From assembly GCA_032622095.1 (NCBI GenBank), contig CP136061.1, positions 59,043,301 to 59,107,300 of the forward strand: a stretch of DNA of 64,000 bases, given 5' to 3'. Shown here one piece after another: positions 23,814-35,157 of this stretch. The stretch's first letter is position 1; each line of letters begins with the position of its first letter. The position numbers and the translations under genes were made by a program. The notes beneath the pieces were generated by a model. It did not search any database, was not told the origin of the DNA, and worked only from the letters and a program-made list of their open reading frames with translations. Source of the DNA: Siphonodentalium dalli (taxonomy: Eukaryota > Mollusca > Scaphopoda > Gadilida > Siphonodentaliidae).

Positions 23814-23863
23814 TATTTGTGAATTTTCTCCCATCTTCAGTTTTCAAGAATAGCAGACAACTG

Positions 23864-24008
23864 CAGTAATGCCCTAAGTAATCGACTCCATAATCGACTC
23901 CCTGAGAGCTTTCCGATGAATGGCAACAAGCCATATTTCTGTCTAAATCCTGAAAAATTACCCATAATTCTGCTGTGGTTATGGAGTCGATTACTTAGGG
24001 CATTACTG
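23864..24008. mobile_element. Family B MITE, left arm deleted
   Basis: CAGTAATGCCCTAAGTAATCG, then directly CTGAGAGCTTTCCGATG and a complete right arm to GGGCATTACTG. Confidence 0.85.
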
Positions 24009-24035
24009 TATAAAGAAGAACTGAGAGAGCACATA

Positions 24036-24291
24036 TTAACCCTTCCATTACTAAAAAAATATGAAAACCCTGTGCCAATGCATTATCTTATACATGTATA
24101 TGCGAGTCTCCCTTAGGGAGCTTAGCATATATAGGATAATGCATTGGGCCTAACAATATTTACCTTGACTTTGTAAGCCAGTGCATTCTCTTATATATGC
24201 GAGGCTCCTATGGGAGATTCGCATATATGAGATTGCACTGGCACAGGATCTTAATGCTGCACCAGCGCACCTCCCGTCATGAAAGGGTTAA
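24036..24291 (+). mobile_element. Family A MITE, full with TTAA at both ends
   Basis: TTAACCCTTCCATTACT left, two hairpins, CACCTCCCGTCATGAAAGGG and TTAA right. Confidence 0.88.
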
Positions 24292-25055
24292 TGATTTAGA
24301 GAGATTTATTAACTCTATTCGATGTTCTACAGGGAAGTGAATTGAGAGCTCTTTATTTTGGCCATACCAGGAAATAAATAACTTGATATTCCTTATTGTT
24401 ATATGTGGCTGAGAAAATGAGCCATTTTTGTGGTTTTAAGGGCTATCATTTCTATGATTTCAATTACTCTCGAGGCATACATATATGACTGTTGTGCTAT
24501 TGCAGTCATTATAACAATGTTTATCACAGAATGCAACATGCTGCTGTCAAGCCGATGGACAATGTTTTCTCATTCTTTATATCCCAAGAACTCCAATATT
24601 GATTGCTCAATCATTTGTTAGATTCTGGATTCAGACTGATTCATATTCATATTTGATGCATCTACGAGGCTTCATGCTGGTTTGCCTCAGGAGCAAGATT
24701 TCACAAGAAACATAAATTCATGAGAAGTCTCTTCTCCCAATAAACTTATTATATAAAAGTTCACTATTAAACAAGTGAAAAGTCTTAAATGCTTAACCCC
24801 ACCCTTCCCTGCATTGTGTTTGATTTTTCTCCCAACTCAAGCTTTCCAACTGATGGAATTTTCCAACCAAACACCCCCCCCCCAAATGGATAGAAATTTC
24901 CAACTTATAGCTTTTTGAGTCTAAAAATTTTACTGAAAGTATGCGAAAGTAGAAAAATACTCTATTTTTATACAAATATCAACATAATTCACACAAAATA
25001 CTAGTACTTCTTGAAAATGTAGACTATCAGAATAATTCCATTGGTAAATGTGGTA

Positions 25056-25268
25056 CAGTAATGCCCTAAGTAATCGACCCCTTAACCACAGCAGAATTAT
25101 GAGTAACTTTTCAGGATTCAGTTGGAAATATGGCTTGTTGCCATTCATCGGAAAGCTCTCGGGGAGAGCTTTCCGATGAATGGCAACATGCCATATTTAC
25201 GACTAAATCCTGAAAAGGTACCCATAATTCTGCTGTGGTTAAGGAGTCGATTACTTAGGGCATTACTG
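25056..25268. mobile_element. Family B palindromic MITE, full length
   Basis: TA-CAGTAATGCCCTAAGTAATC left and GGGCATTACTG-TA right. Arms of about 100 bp are centred on GCTCTCGGGGAGAGC. Confidence 0.9.
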
Positions 25269-25354
25269 TATGAATTTTGCAGCTAATGCTGTGCCAGGCA
25301 TTAAAATTCAAACTGTTGAAAATTTGGGCCAAAGTTTGGATGAGAGAGGGGTGA

Positions 25355-25402
25355 GACCCACCCTCCCCCTCCCCTCACCACTCCCCTCCCCTCACCACAA
25401 CC
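25355..25402 (+). repeat. C-rich low-complexity tract
   Basis: Repeated CCCCTCCCCTCACCA units with almost no G. A shorter run of C lies near 24875. Confidence 0.85.
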
Positions 25403-26910
25403 CTGCATAGGAGTGTATCCATGTGTTTATTAATTACCCCCAGTTTTCCAACCTCTACTTTCATTAGAAGTTTATCCATAATAACCAGATGCAGACAATG
25501 GCAGTTAGTTTTGATTGGAGCTGTTTACCTGGTGCTAATTTCCTGCCTACAGCTGGAGAGCACACATTACCTGCATGCCCAGTTCACCTGGCCTAGACGA
25601 TTGCATCACTTTGATGCTTTTGATTGATTGCTGCCTGGAAGCTGTGTTACATAACCATAACTATAACTAATAACCTCATCTATATTTAGACAGTGACGTT
25701 TTAGTCATTGTGATTTCTTAAACGTGGTGAGGGGCACATGTCGTCGAATTATGTATGTTTCGTCTGATCCAAAACCTATTTGACTTGGAAATAAAGATAG
25801 GTACTTGAAGGTGTTTATTTTTCCCAGACATTCCAACAGTTGATCAGGTTCCAGCATGGGTGACTTGGGACATTTATTGACTTCTCTTCATTGTAGAGTG
25901 CTCATTTCAAACCAAACAAGCAACAATCTACACTGCAGTATATAAATATTACTAATCGTACTTGAAATTGGCCATGGAAATAAGCAATATCATGGGAAAA
26001 GCCGTGGCAACATGGAATCTATAATGCCACAGCATTAAATTTGCCATGGGACATTTTTCCTAATTTCGAGGGCTGACTAACTGGGCTAAAATATCTACTC
26101 TCACTGGGCTAAAAGATCTACTGTCACCTGCCAGATAACAGTGAAGTAGTGCATTTTTGGTAGAAATAAATAAATAATTGTGAAGCTGCTAAATTATAAA
26201 AATAACCTTGAAACCATGCATAAAAAGTCACTCATAAGAAAATATTTTTTTTAAATTGCAGCACACGGTTAATTTTTAAATTGATAACCCAAATATTTCA
26301 CATTCTTCAATCTGTGATTGGAAATCTTGTTGCTACACTTCTTAATTGCCAATTTATTAAAATACTACTACTGGTGCACACCACATACTTATTTGTTCAT
26401 CATGTGCATTTATGAATGTTTTTAAGTCATAAACAGACTCCCATCTATAATAACTATAAACTGTAAAATATTCTAGTATTAGTAATTCTGAGGGGGTTCA
26501 TATTTGTGGTTGGATGTAAGATAATTACTCTCACGCATGCATTCTTTCTGTGGAACATGAATGCAGGATGTTGGTTGGTCGAATTACATCAGATGACATT
26601 GCACACTGACCCCTACTTGCTTCCATATTGGGTAGTCACAACTTACAACTTGAATAGCATTGGGAATTGGCACTAAATGCTCTTTTAATCTACCAGTGAG
26701 TGTAATTTATAAGTAATGGATGTTTATTTTGTTGTGTTTCATAGAGTATGGATGCAAGTTGGTCTAATATTTTATGTGTGGAACGCATTCCACACAAAAT
26801 GTCAGACCATCTTGCAAATCAATAACATTTCTTAAATAGTGATTTCACGAGGATTATAATTTGGTTCTTGCATTACATTAGTCGCTATGCATTGATATTC
26901 TTTGATATTA

Positions 26911-27088
26911 TCCTGCAGCCTCACACATATAAGAAAATCCAATAGCTTGCGAGGTGAAGGTAAATATTGTTAGGCCTATTTATTCTCTAATATGCAAGGT
27001 TTCACGTGGGAGACTTGCATATATAAGAAAATGCATTGGCACAGGGTTTTTGCAAAATTTCAGGAAGATCCAGTCATGGAAGGGTATA
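26911..27088 (+). mobile_element. Family A MITE, 5' truncated
   Basis: Begins inside the first hairpin (CCTCACACATATAAG) and runs through the second to TCCAGTCATGGAAGGGTA. Confidence 0.78.
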
Positions 27089-27156
27089 TCAGACTGGAAA
27101 TACATAGCTCTTATTAAATCTTAAAAAGGCTGATGCTGAGGTGTCAATTAAACACC

Positions 27157-27556
27157 TTAACCCTTTACCCAACAAACCGGCCACAACCGGCCAAATAAAG
27201 CTTCAACAGCCTAAAATATCTTCGGTCTGTCTCAATAGAACCATACAAATATGGATATCATTTGAACCGGCTCCTTGACCACATTGTGATAGTTACAGTT
27301 ATGCCCTGTGCCAATGCATTCTCTTATATATGCGAGTCGACCATAGGTCGCCTCGCATATATAAGAGAATGCATTGGCCTAAAAAAAATCTTTTTTTAAC
27401 ACTTTTTACCATTTTTTCTTACATTCTTTAACAATTTTATAATTTTTAATGTGTTAAGCCAATGCATTCTCTTATATATGCGAGGCGACCTATGGTCGAC
27501 TCGCATATATAAGAGAATGCATTGGCACAGGGCCCTTCTGTTGGGTAAAGGGTTAA
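27157..27556. mobile_element. Type 2 TTAA MITE carrying the family A core hairpins
   Basis: Ends TTAACCCTTTACCCAACA and TGTTGGGTAAAGGGTTAA are inverted repeats with TTAA at each edge and differ from those of family A. Inside are two hairpins with the same CCAATGCATTCTCTTATATA stem but GTCGACC loops. It ends 79 bp upstream of the exon at 27636. Confidence 0.9.
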
Positions 27557-27635
27557 CAATTATTATTTATCTCTAATTGAAACCTTCAGGATGATCTTTG
27601 CATAGATTATTCATAATTTTTCTTCTATTTTTCAG

Positions 27636-27942
27636 ACAAGACTCGAAGCCATCATCTCAAAATCTCAAGATCGGGTTGCTCGATACGAGCAATGGAAGAC
27701 AACTGGAAGGAAAGGTGGTATGCACAGAAGCATGTACAGCTTCGGAAGTCGCACGCCCAGATATATCTGTCAACAACCTCTTGATCAATCTAAACGTTCC
27801 TCTTCACATAGTATGCTTGTACGATATTCGCCACAGGGTTCGGACACCGAGTCGGCCCATCCGCAGAGGCGGGCTGTTTCTGCGTGTAGTATGGTCAGAA
27901 GGCACTGTTGTATTTCTGTTAACAATGATAACAAAAGAAGTG
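27636..27942 (+). CDS. MAP7: MAP7-family exon 3: end of coiled coil plus basic linker
   Basis: The acceptor TTTTTCAG lies at 27628-27635 and the exon opens in phase 0, matching the phase 0 end of exon 2. The first residues, TRLEAIISKSQDRVARYEQW, continue the coiled coil and match the MAP7 pattern 'ERLEA...ER' that closes the N-terminal domain. A Ser/Arg/Tyr-rich linker follows (GGMHRSMYSFGSRTPRY, then Ser/Pro/Gln-rich sequence). The donor is GTGGTAAGG, with GT at 27943-27944, leaving one base (phase 1). The frame stays open past the donor for another 56 codons (to 28112), so intron retention would not stop at once, but the strong GTAAGG and loss of low-complexity character favour splicing here. 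The long 13.5-kb intron between the two halves of the coiled coil is notable. Confidence 0.82.
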
Positions 27943-28166
27943 GTAAGGCTAATAATAGTTGTAACACTAATATGGTGGTTGGGTCAAAGTCATCTCAATT
28001 GTTTATGACATTCCTTTTTATCTGGCTTCAGAGAATTTCATTAGCAAAGAATGTTGTTGATGTCAGCATGTATAATTTTCTAAAAGAATATATTTCCTTT
28101 GTGAAAACCTGATACATACATCTGCCTATGTGACAGAGACCAGTCTAGAGGGTGACTTGAGATATA

Positions 28167-28332
28167 CAGTAATGCCCTAAATAATCGACTCCTTAACAAC
28201 AGCAGAATTATGGGTAATTTTTCAGGATTTACTCGGAAATATGGCTTGTTGCCATTCATCGTCAGTCAAAATCCTGAAAAAATACCCATAATTCTACTGT
28301 GGTTAAGGAGTCGATTATTTAGGGCATTACTG
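28167..28332. mobile_element. Family B MITE with centre deleted
   Basis: TA-CAGTAATGCCC and GGGCATTACTG-TA ends are intact. The arms meet at CCATTCATCGTCAGTC, so the central 45 bp or so are lost. Confidence 0.87.
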
Positions 28333-28400
28333 TATCTTCTCCCTACTGTGAGCCACTTCTCCCTATTTTGGTCCAAGGGAGAAGTGACTTCTCTCTAAAT
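28333..28400. repeat. Family K GGGAGAAGT repeat
   Basis: CCACTTCTCCCTATTTTGG followed by GGGAGAAGTGACTTCTC, immediately beside a family B MITE. Confidence 0.45.
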
Positions 28401-28499
28401 TACCAGTGTTCATATGTCCAAATAGCATATTTAAAGCATATTAATTGATTATAATATTCATCTTACTCATTATACTACTCATTATAATGGTTTTATAAA

Positions 28500-28958
28500 T
28501 GTGACCCGCCATATCAAATCCAGTCGTAAGTCGGGATTTTTTTACCCTGTGCCAATGCATTCTCTTATATATGCAAGTCGACCATAGGTCGTCTCGCATA
28601 TATAAGAGAATGCATTGGCCTAACAATTTTTTACAATTTTAATTATTTTTTCTTGTATTCTTTAACAATTTTATAATTTCACCCATACAGAGCCCCAGAC
28701 AAACATGAGCAGACGACACTCTTCTATATGCTTCTATATATGTGTGGGGCTCCCTGCAGGGTAATGGATGTTTTTTATTTTATGTCCTAAAAATTGTAAG
28801 AAACATTTATTTAAAAAAAATGATAACAAATTGTTAGGCCAATGCATTCTCTTATATATGCGAAGCGACCTATGGTCGACTCGCATATATAAGAGAATGC
28901 ATTGGCACAGGGTAAAAAAAATCCCGACTTACAACTGGATTTGATATGGCGGGTCACA
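28500..28958. mobile_element. Type 3 MITE with family A core but new termini
   Basis: Ends TGTGACCCGCCATATC and GATATGGCGGGTCACA, extended by AAATCCAGT and a GTAAGTCGGGATTTTT block, are inverted repeats unrelated to the TTAA groups. Immediately inside lie the hairpins with the CCAATGCATTCTCTTATATA stem and GTCGACC loops. The middle contains another GGGGCTC-type inverted motif. The target duplication is uncertain. Confidence 0.9.
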
Positions 28959-29004
28959 AATAAGCTCTTGAGACTGTGAGGTGTAAATTGAACTTCAGCC
29001 ATTG

Positions 29005-29060
29005 TTACTTCTCCCTGATAACTGTCCACTTCTCCCTAATAATCAAATAGGAGGAAGATC
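29005..29060. repeat. Family K GGGAGAAGT repeat fragment
   Basis: Two TACTTCTCCC/CACTTCTCCC units and CTAATAATCAAATAGG, also seen at 21115-21145. Confidence 0.45.
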
Positions 29061-29225
29061 CTCTAGTCTGGTCTCTGCTATCTGGGCAAGTTTGTCAGTT
29101 GCTTACTGTAAGTCAATGGTTTCTACATGTAGTTACTAGTATAAAGTGATTTACAAGTAAAATTAACCCTGTATACAGTCTTTCCTGGACTAAAATAGTT
29201 CACATCATCAAGTCTGGGTATATTA

Positions 29226-29561
29226 TGGCTGACATTTGCAGAATCCTGCACAGCGGGCTAGCATCAGCAAATTCACCCTCTGGGTTTTTAGTTACATTTT
29301 CTCTTCCGTTCAGTTTATGTCTCCCCTAATTTGCAGAAGATAAATTGCATAATCGAGGTGACTATTAAATGTGTGAACATCACCATCTTCAACTGGAGAA
29401 CTTCAATCTGATCCAAGGTCTCCCAAAGCAGTTGAGGCCAAAGCAGAATGCGGTTCCCAGAGGGTGAATTTAGTGATGCTACGCCTTGTGGGAGAGGGTC
29501 ACTAAATTCACCATTTGGGAACCTCATTTCGCAATTGTCAGACACACTGTATTCAGACTTG
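29226..29561. mobile_element. Family C MITE, diverged with left-end deletion
   Basis: GGCTGACATTTGCAGAATCC left, the usual centre (TTGCATAATCGAGGTG), AGCAGAATGCGGTTCCCAG and TATTCAGACTTG right. Confidence 0.78.
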
Positions 29562-29844
29562 CACATCATGATATTTAGTAGCTACTAAAATTAACATAAA
29601 TCTCAACCAGCCATCTTTTTGGCTCAAAGCAGCATAAATATTATATAAAGGCACATTCCTAATTACCTGTTAAGAACATAATTATCCCATCAAATTAGTC
29701 TTGCTCAATAAAAACAACATTAATATAGATGGCCCAGACTTATATATATACACCATGGTTATTTCTGGCCAATACATTTATTGGTCAATAATGGCTCCTA
29801 TTATAAAGTCAGTATTATTCCCTCCATCATGTTCCCAGAGCAGG

Positions 29845-30108
29845 TTAACCCTTCCATGACTGGAGCATTCTGAAATTTTGCCAAAACCATGTGTCAATGC
29901 ATTATCTTATATATGCGATTCTCCTATAGGGAGCCTTGCATATATAAGAGAATCCATTGGCTTAACAATATTTACCTTGACCTTGTAAAACAGTGCATTC
30001 TCTTAAATATGCGAGGCTCCCTATGGGAGATTTCAATATATAAGAGAGTGCACTGGCACATGATCTTTAATACTGCATCAGTGCAGCTCCCCGTCATGAA
30101 AGGGTTAA
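29845..30108 (+). mobile_element. Family A MITE, full with TTAA at both ends
   Basis: TTAACCCTTCCATGACTGGAG left, two hairpins, CCCGTCATGAAAGGGTTAA right. Confidence 0.9.
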
Positions 30109-31979
30109 TACTGAGGCTTTAATCAGATTCAATAAAGTTCTTGTCATATGATCATAAATATATAAATGTATACCAATATAATTGACAGGATCACAACTTA
30201 ATTTGATTGATTCTATGGTATCATTTGGTAATTTCTAATATACAATAATATTATATTATAAAATCATCTCTGTAACTGTAACTCCGCATTTCCTCTTCAA
30301 GAAAAATGAACTAAAATGAACTCAACTTTTTATCTCTCAGGTCGAATTTGAAATAAAACTGAAAGATTTTGATTATTTTTAAATCAGAAACAACTGAAAC
30401 ATTTTACTAAATTTTGTTTAAATATGTATCTAAAATTTGGTGTGGCCAGAAATTTCCGGCATGGTATTGTCTCACGAAGACATTGACTACTTCTGCTGTG
30501 ACACTCGAAGAAATGATTATATCTCATTTAATACTAGCACATCTGTATTATGCTTTTCTAGAAAATTCCTGGAATGCTTTACAATTTTGAGAGGACATTG
30601 AACCAGTAGTAGCTGTCACACTCAATGGAAAGGAACGTAATATAACATGTCAATATAGTAGCACAAAGCATTGCCAGATACAATGTTATTCCTAGTGTTG
30701 ACTTAAATGTATATATCATGTTGGTACATGTTATTGCACATGGATGACTTTAATTATTCTACAGCCTGCCGTTACCAGTCATGTTTAAATTCACCAGTAT
30801 GTTTCGTAATTTGTGTCAGTGATTAATCATGCAAGTTTAACTCCACAAATACAGACATACTGTATAGTTATTATATGAGCATTGTACACCACTCATGCTT
30901 GACTGCTATAGGTTTTTCAATTTGTTCTATTTTGTGTGGGCTGAACTTGAAAAGTCCATAGGAATGTTTTGAGTTATTTTAAACCACTTGAGTTAATTTG
31001 ATCATCATCACCTGATATGTACCCTGTAATATACTAAACACGACTGGAGGCATTCATGAGTAAACCAAAACAGGATGAGTAAGAACCAATAATACGTTTC
31101 ACACTTGAGTCCTGATGTCTTTATAAGAGTTATGTGATACTCAGTAGAACTTGCATTTCTCTGATCAGTTATTTTGGAGTTTGAGTCACAGTCAGTCCTA
31201 TCATGTAGGGTCCTTCAAGTGCTATCTACTAATTGACAATCGGTTTTCCACAAAGATTGAAAAATGAACTGATGCTAAGTGGAGAGACAAGTGTTTAAGA
31301 TTTTCAACACATCGGTACATGCACAACCCACCTTTTCCTACTTCCTTCAAAATATTTATTAAAAATTAGATTATGCATACAAAAAGGAGTAAGAAGGAAT
31401 AAATTACCGTTAGTGACATGAGATCGGGAAAAAATCCAGGTGAAACAAGGAAGGGCTCATGTGTTTAACGAATTGAACAGGAGTTGCATTCTTTCCACCA
31501 CCAAGTAGATACTATTCTTGGCCAATAAAATTTATAAATAAAATAAAAAATAGATTTAATATGGACATACATATTTTCTTTATAGTTCTATTCAAGAATC
31601 AATATAAATTATGAAATTAGTACTAGTAAGGTTAAAACATGCCAAGTAACTTTAATAATGTTTGAACTTGAATGCAGTCACATGAGCATTTTTTATGTAT
31701 TAGTGAACACGAATGGGTTGCTCATGCCAGGTATTGATAATTGTGTCATATTTTATGTGGTATAAGGAAGTATTTTTATTGATTTATTCACGCTTGACCT
31801 CTGTGACCTCATATCTTGCTTGTGATCCTGTGTGATCTATAAAAAAAATCACTCCAGGCCTAACTTCCCTGAAGAGTCATAAACAATTGAGATGATCCAT
31901 AAATCTTATTTAATATTCTTTTGTATGGACTACATATGGTTACTTCTGGTTTGTTTGATATGCTTGTTCTTCAATACTA

Positions 31980-32159
31980 CAGTAATGCTCCATATAATTG
32001 ACCCCTTAACCACAGCAGAATTATGGGTCACTTTTCAGGATTTAGTCGGAAATATGGCTTGTTGCCATTCATCGGAAAGCTCTCAGTTTCCGACTAAATC
32101 CTGAAAAGTTACCCATAATTCTGCTGTGGTTAAGGAGTCAATTATTTTGAGCATTACTG
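31980..32159. mobile_element. Family B MITE, internal deletion
   Basis: CAGTAATGCTCCATATAATTG left and TTTGAGCATTACTG right. The left arm runs to GGAAAGCTCTCAG and the right arm starts at TTTCCGAC. Confidence 0.85.
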
Positions 32160-32435
32160 ATTGTTTTCAGTATAACATGCAATGATATTGGCTCAGAATA
32201 TATGCTTTATCTGGATTTCTCACATGAAACTACATAACAATTTAGATTCTAAGTTTGGTCACTGGAATTTTGTTGGGATTTGTGATAATATTCGACATAG
32301 AATTGACTGAGCATTTTTCCTTTCAAGATTATAACCCCCAGCTTTAGTTGTCCAATTGGTTTCTAAATTCTAGGCGCCTTTTCTCTAAACATTGTCTGGT
32401 TGCCTTTTACCCTGTATATATTCAATGCAGGGCTC

Positions 32436-32575
32436 AAAATAGATTGAATTTTGCGAGAATCAAACGCTGAATCAAGTTAGTCATAAAGCACTGAAAATTG
32501 AAAAGTTTCGCGAGAATCATTACGAGAATCGATTTGGTGGTTCTCGTCGAATCTTTAGGCCTGATATTGGGGCAA
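32436..32575 (+). repeat. Family M repeat, uninterrupted copy
   Basis: Starts GCAGGGCTCAAAATAGATTG, with TTTTGCGAGAATCAAACGC and TCGAATCTTTAGGCCTG. It matches 40645-41095, where two MITEs interrupt it. The CAGGGCTC start suggests a hAT-like end, but no right end was found. Confidence 0.75.
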
Positions 32576-34652
32576 AATATCTGGTGTTCCATAGATTAAA
32601 TTTTCTCAGTGGTATCAGAAGCACTGAAAGGAAAAGTTGGCAGGACCTTCGAAATGATAACAGCTATTTTTCTTAACTTCAGTGAACACACAAGAACCAT
32701 TTTTTTGGGTAAATGTACATACATATATTCAAGCATTGTGTAAGGAGGAAAAGAAAGGGGCTGAATCTCGAACATCCTCCTGCTTTATGTTTCAATAATT
32801 ATTGTTCCTGATCAATTTGCAATTCAATTCAGTTTATTCTCAAAACCAGAATTGTATAGAGACACTCAATGACACGTCATTGAACATCTATCTGTCTACC
32901 TGCAAATTAAATCTACCAGGTAGCACCCATTAGGTGTCTGCCAGAGTGCCTTGAGGCTAGTTATATACCTCACACAATGTTAGATCAATCGCTGCTGTGG
33001 TGACCTACGTGACATTGCTAAGTCAGCCATCAATATTTTATGCTGTTTATTTTGCTCTATGTGCCATCAATTCCCTACAGGGAGTCTGATGGAAGTGGAT
33101 TGCACACAACATCACTATTGTATTAGATGTATCCATTCAAATTTTCTGTTGACCTTCCAAACAATTCATCTGAAAATTTCGATGAATCATTCCCCTTATG
33201 TGTTTCAGTAGGTCAATTGCAAATAGCACAGCTGAAGAAAACAATTTTTAGCGGCAGGGCATTTTTGCATCTGGCATAGGGGGTGGTCATTGAGCACGGA
33301 GGGTGCTTGTAGCACTATGGCAGAGTGGAGTAAAATAAATGTTTTCCAAGGTAGAGACACCCCAGTGGGAAAAATGGTAGTTTTCTTTTTCCTGAAATAT
33401 GTAAGTTCTGCCTTTTGTAAGGGAGAAGTGATTTCCTATTATTAATCAAGTAGACTAGTACCTAAAACAGATCTGTTTTATTGATTTAAAATTGAAAACA
33501 TACTATATTTATAACTAAGGCCGGAAATTAAATAATAGTTATACCATATGTAGTCCTGTGTAGCCTGTTTTTCGTTTTCTTCTATCTTCCATATTGTTCA
33601 TTTTAGAAAATTTCAAAATACTCTTCACCAGGCTTTTTATAACATTTCACCTGTTTACAGACTTAATGTTTTTGTGAATTTTGCGTAAATTTATGCAGGC
33701 ATCATAGAATGGCAGATACAGAAAAATGAAAAAAAATTGTATCCTATGCCCATACAAGTCCTATAGAAATAAACACTTGGAAAACTATTTCAAATTACCT
33801 GGCTAAATTGTGGTATTTTATGCAACAAAATCTATATAGAGAATATTTTTGAAAGAAATTTTCATTCTAATTTGAGCTGAGAAGGGCACAATATGACTAA
33901 TGTTTGCCAATGAAAACATAGAAGATAGAGGAAAACATATTAGTATCATAGGCATCTGTTTGTAGTTGGTTCCCATGGTTTTAAGCTCTTAATGACTGAT
34001 AAAATAATCATGGAGAAGCTCTCAAGATTTGGATTATTATAGCATGAATGATTATCAGTTCCAAGAATAATGCTTTTGTCTAAATAATTACCTTGGCACT
34101 GGTTATACTTAATTTGGCTCTGAATATCTGCCTGTAACATGTGTTTAGAACAGCAACCTGTACACTGCAGCACAATGCTCTGTACCCTGTTATAGACATT
34201 TACATGAGCGGAAGTGTACAGGAGCAACCGTTTCCTTCTGTGATTTCAATGGCAAGTGCAATTTGCAGTGAAGGTATTTTTTCATCCAAGCTATAAACAT
34301 CTAATTTCTTAAATGAATTTTGTTTAATTGTCAAAAGTCATAAAAAGCAATAGAATAACTTCTATTTGAAAGCCTTCAATTATACTAGTTAATAAAATTT
34401 CAAGTGTGGGTGAACTTAGACATTGGACTAATAACTCCAATTATTGCACTAAATCCCAAATTACAGTTGCATATGGCAGTGAGAGCAATTGCTCCTGTTT
34501 GGTGTTAATGACTGCAGTTATAGCAGCAATGTATGTGTGCTTTCAAACCTGTCAGTATGAATCAGTGAATCTGTATACCCTTGTCAACACTGGCAGGAAT
34601 TTCTTTCATAGGGTTGTCCTTCAACCACAATTATCCAACATTTCACCCATAT

Positions 34653-34902
34653 TTAAACCCTTCCATGACTGGAGTTTCCTGAAATTTTTTCAAAACCGTG
34701 TGACAATGCATTATCTTTTATATGCGAGTCTCCCATATGGAGCCTCGCATATATAAGGGAAAACATTGGCCTAACAATATTTACCTTGGCCTTGTAAGCC
34801 AGTGCATCCTCTTATATACATGTTGTATGCATTTATAAGAGAATGCACTGGCACAGGATATTTAATTCTGCACCAGCGCAGCTCCCATCATGCAAGGGTT
34901 AA
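34653..34902 (+). mobile_element. Family A MITE, second hairpin reduced
   Basis: TTAAACCCTTCCATGACTGG left and CTCCCATCATGCAAGGGTTAA right. The first hairpin is complete. The second has lost one stem (CTTATATACATGTTG). Confidence 0.83.
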
Positions 34903-35028
34903 AGTAATTTTGGCAGAAAATGTGTTTATGCTGTACTGTAGTTACAAACAGATGCCTACCTTAGTTTTGTATTTCATTTATTTTACTTTGTTAATGTAAG
35001 GTTCTGCAAACTTATATTTACTCTGTTA

Positions 35029-35157
35029 CAGTAATGCCCTAATTAATCGACCGAGAGCTTTCCGATGAATGGCAACAAGCCATATTTCCGACTAAATCCT
35101 GAAAAGTTACCCATAATTCTGCTGTGGTTATGGAGTCGATTAATTAGGGCATTACTG
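35029..35157. mobile_element. Family B MITE, left arm deleted
   Basis: TA-CAGTAATGCCCTAATTAATC then straight to CGAGAGCTTTCCGATG and the right arm to GGGCATTACTG-TA. Confidence 0.87.

Larger units (their letters stand above)
14149..27635 (+). other. 13.5-kb intron 2 of the MAP7-family gene
   Basis: This intron separates the two exons of the N-terminal coiled coil. It holds more than a dozen MITEs, listed separately. The remainder (for example 15700-16780, 17030-19570, 21660-22370, 25400-26900) is A+T-rich with no exon recognised. Diverged CCTTGAATTT motifs at 17670-17720 and 18330-18410 may be ends of an old repeat. Confidence 0.75.

Noticed and set aside
27598-28112. Longer open frames that run past both borders of exon 3
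   Set aside because: The upstream part crosses the TTTTTCAG acceptor and the downstream part crosses a strong GTAAGG donor. The one starting at 27598 is in a different register from the coiled-coil sequence.
3455-29569. Recurrent short frames containing RMRSPEGEFSDA
   Set aside because: They are readings of family C MITE ends (GAGGTCCCCAGAGGGTGAAT). The same peptide appears only where the MITE does and on either strand.
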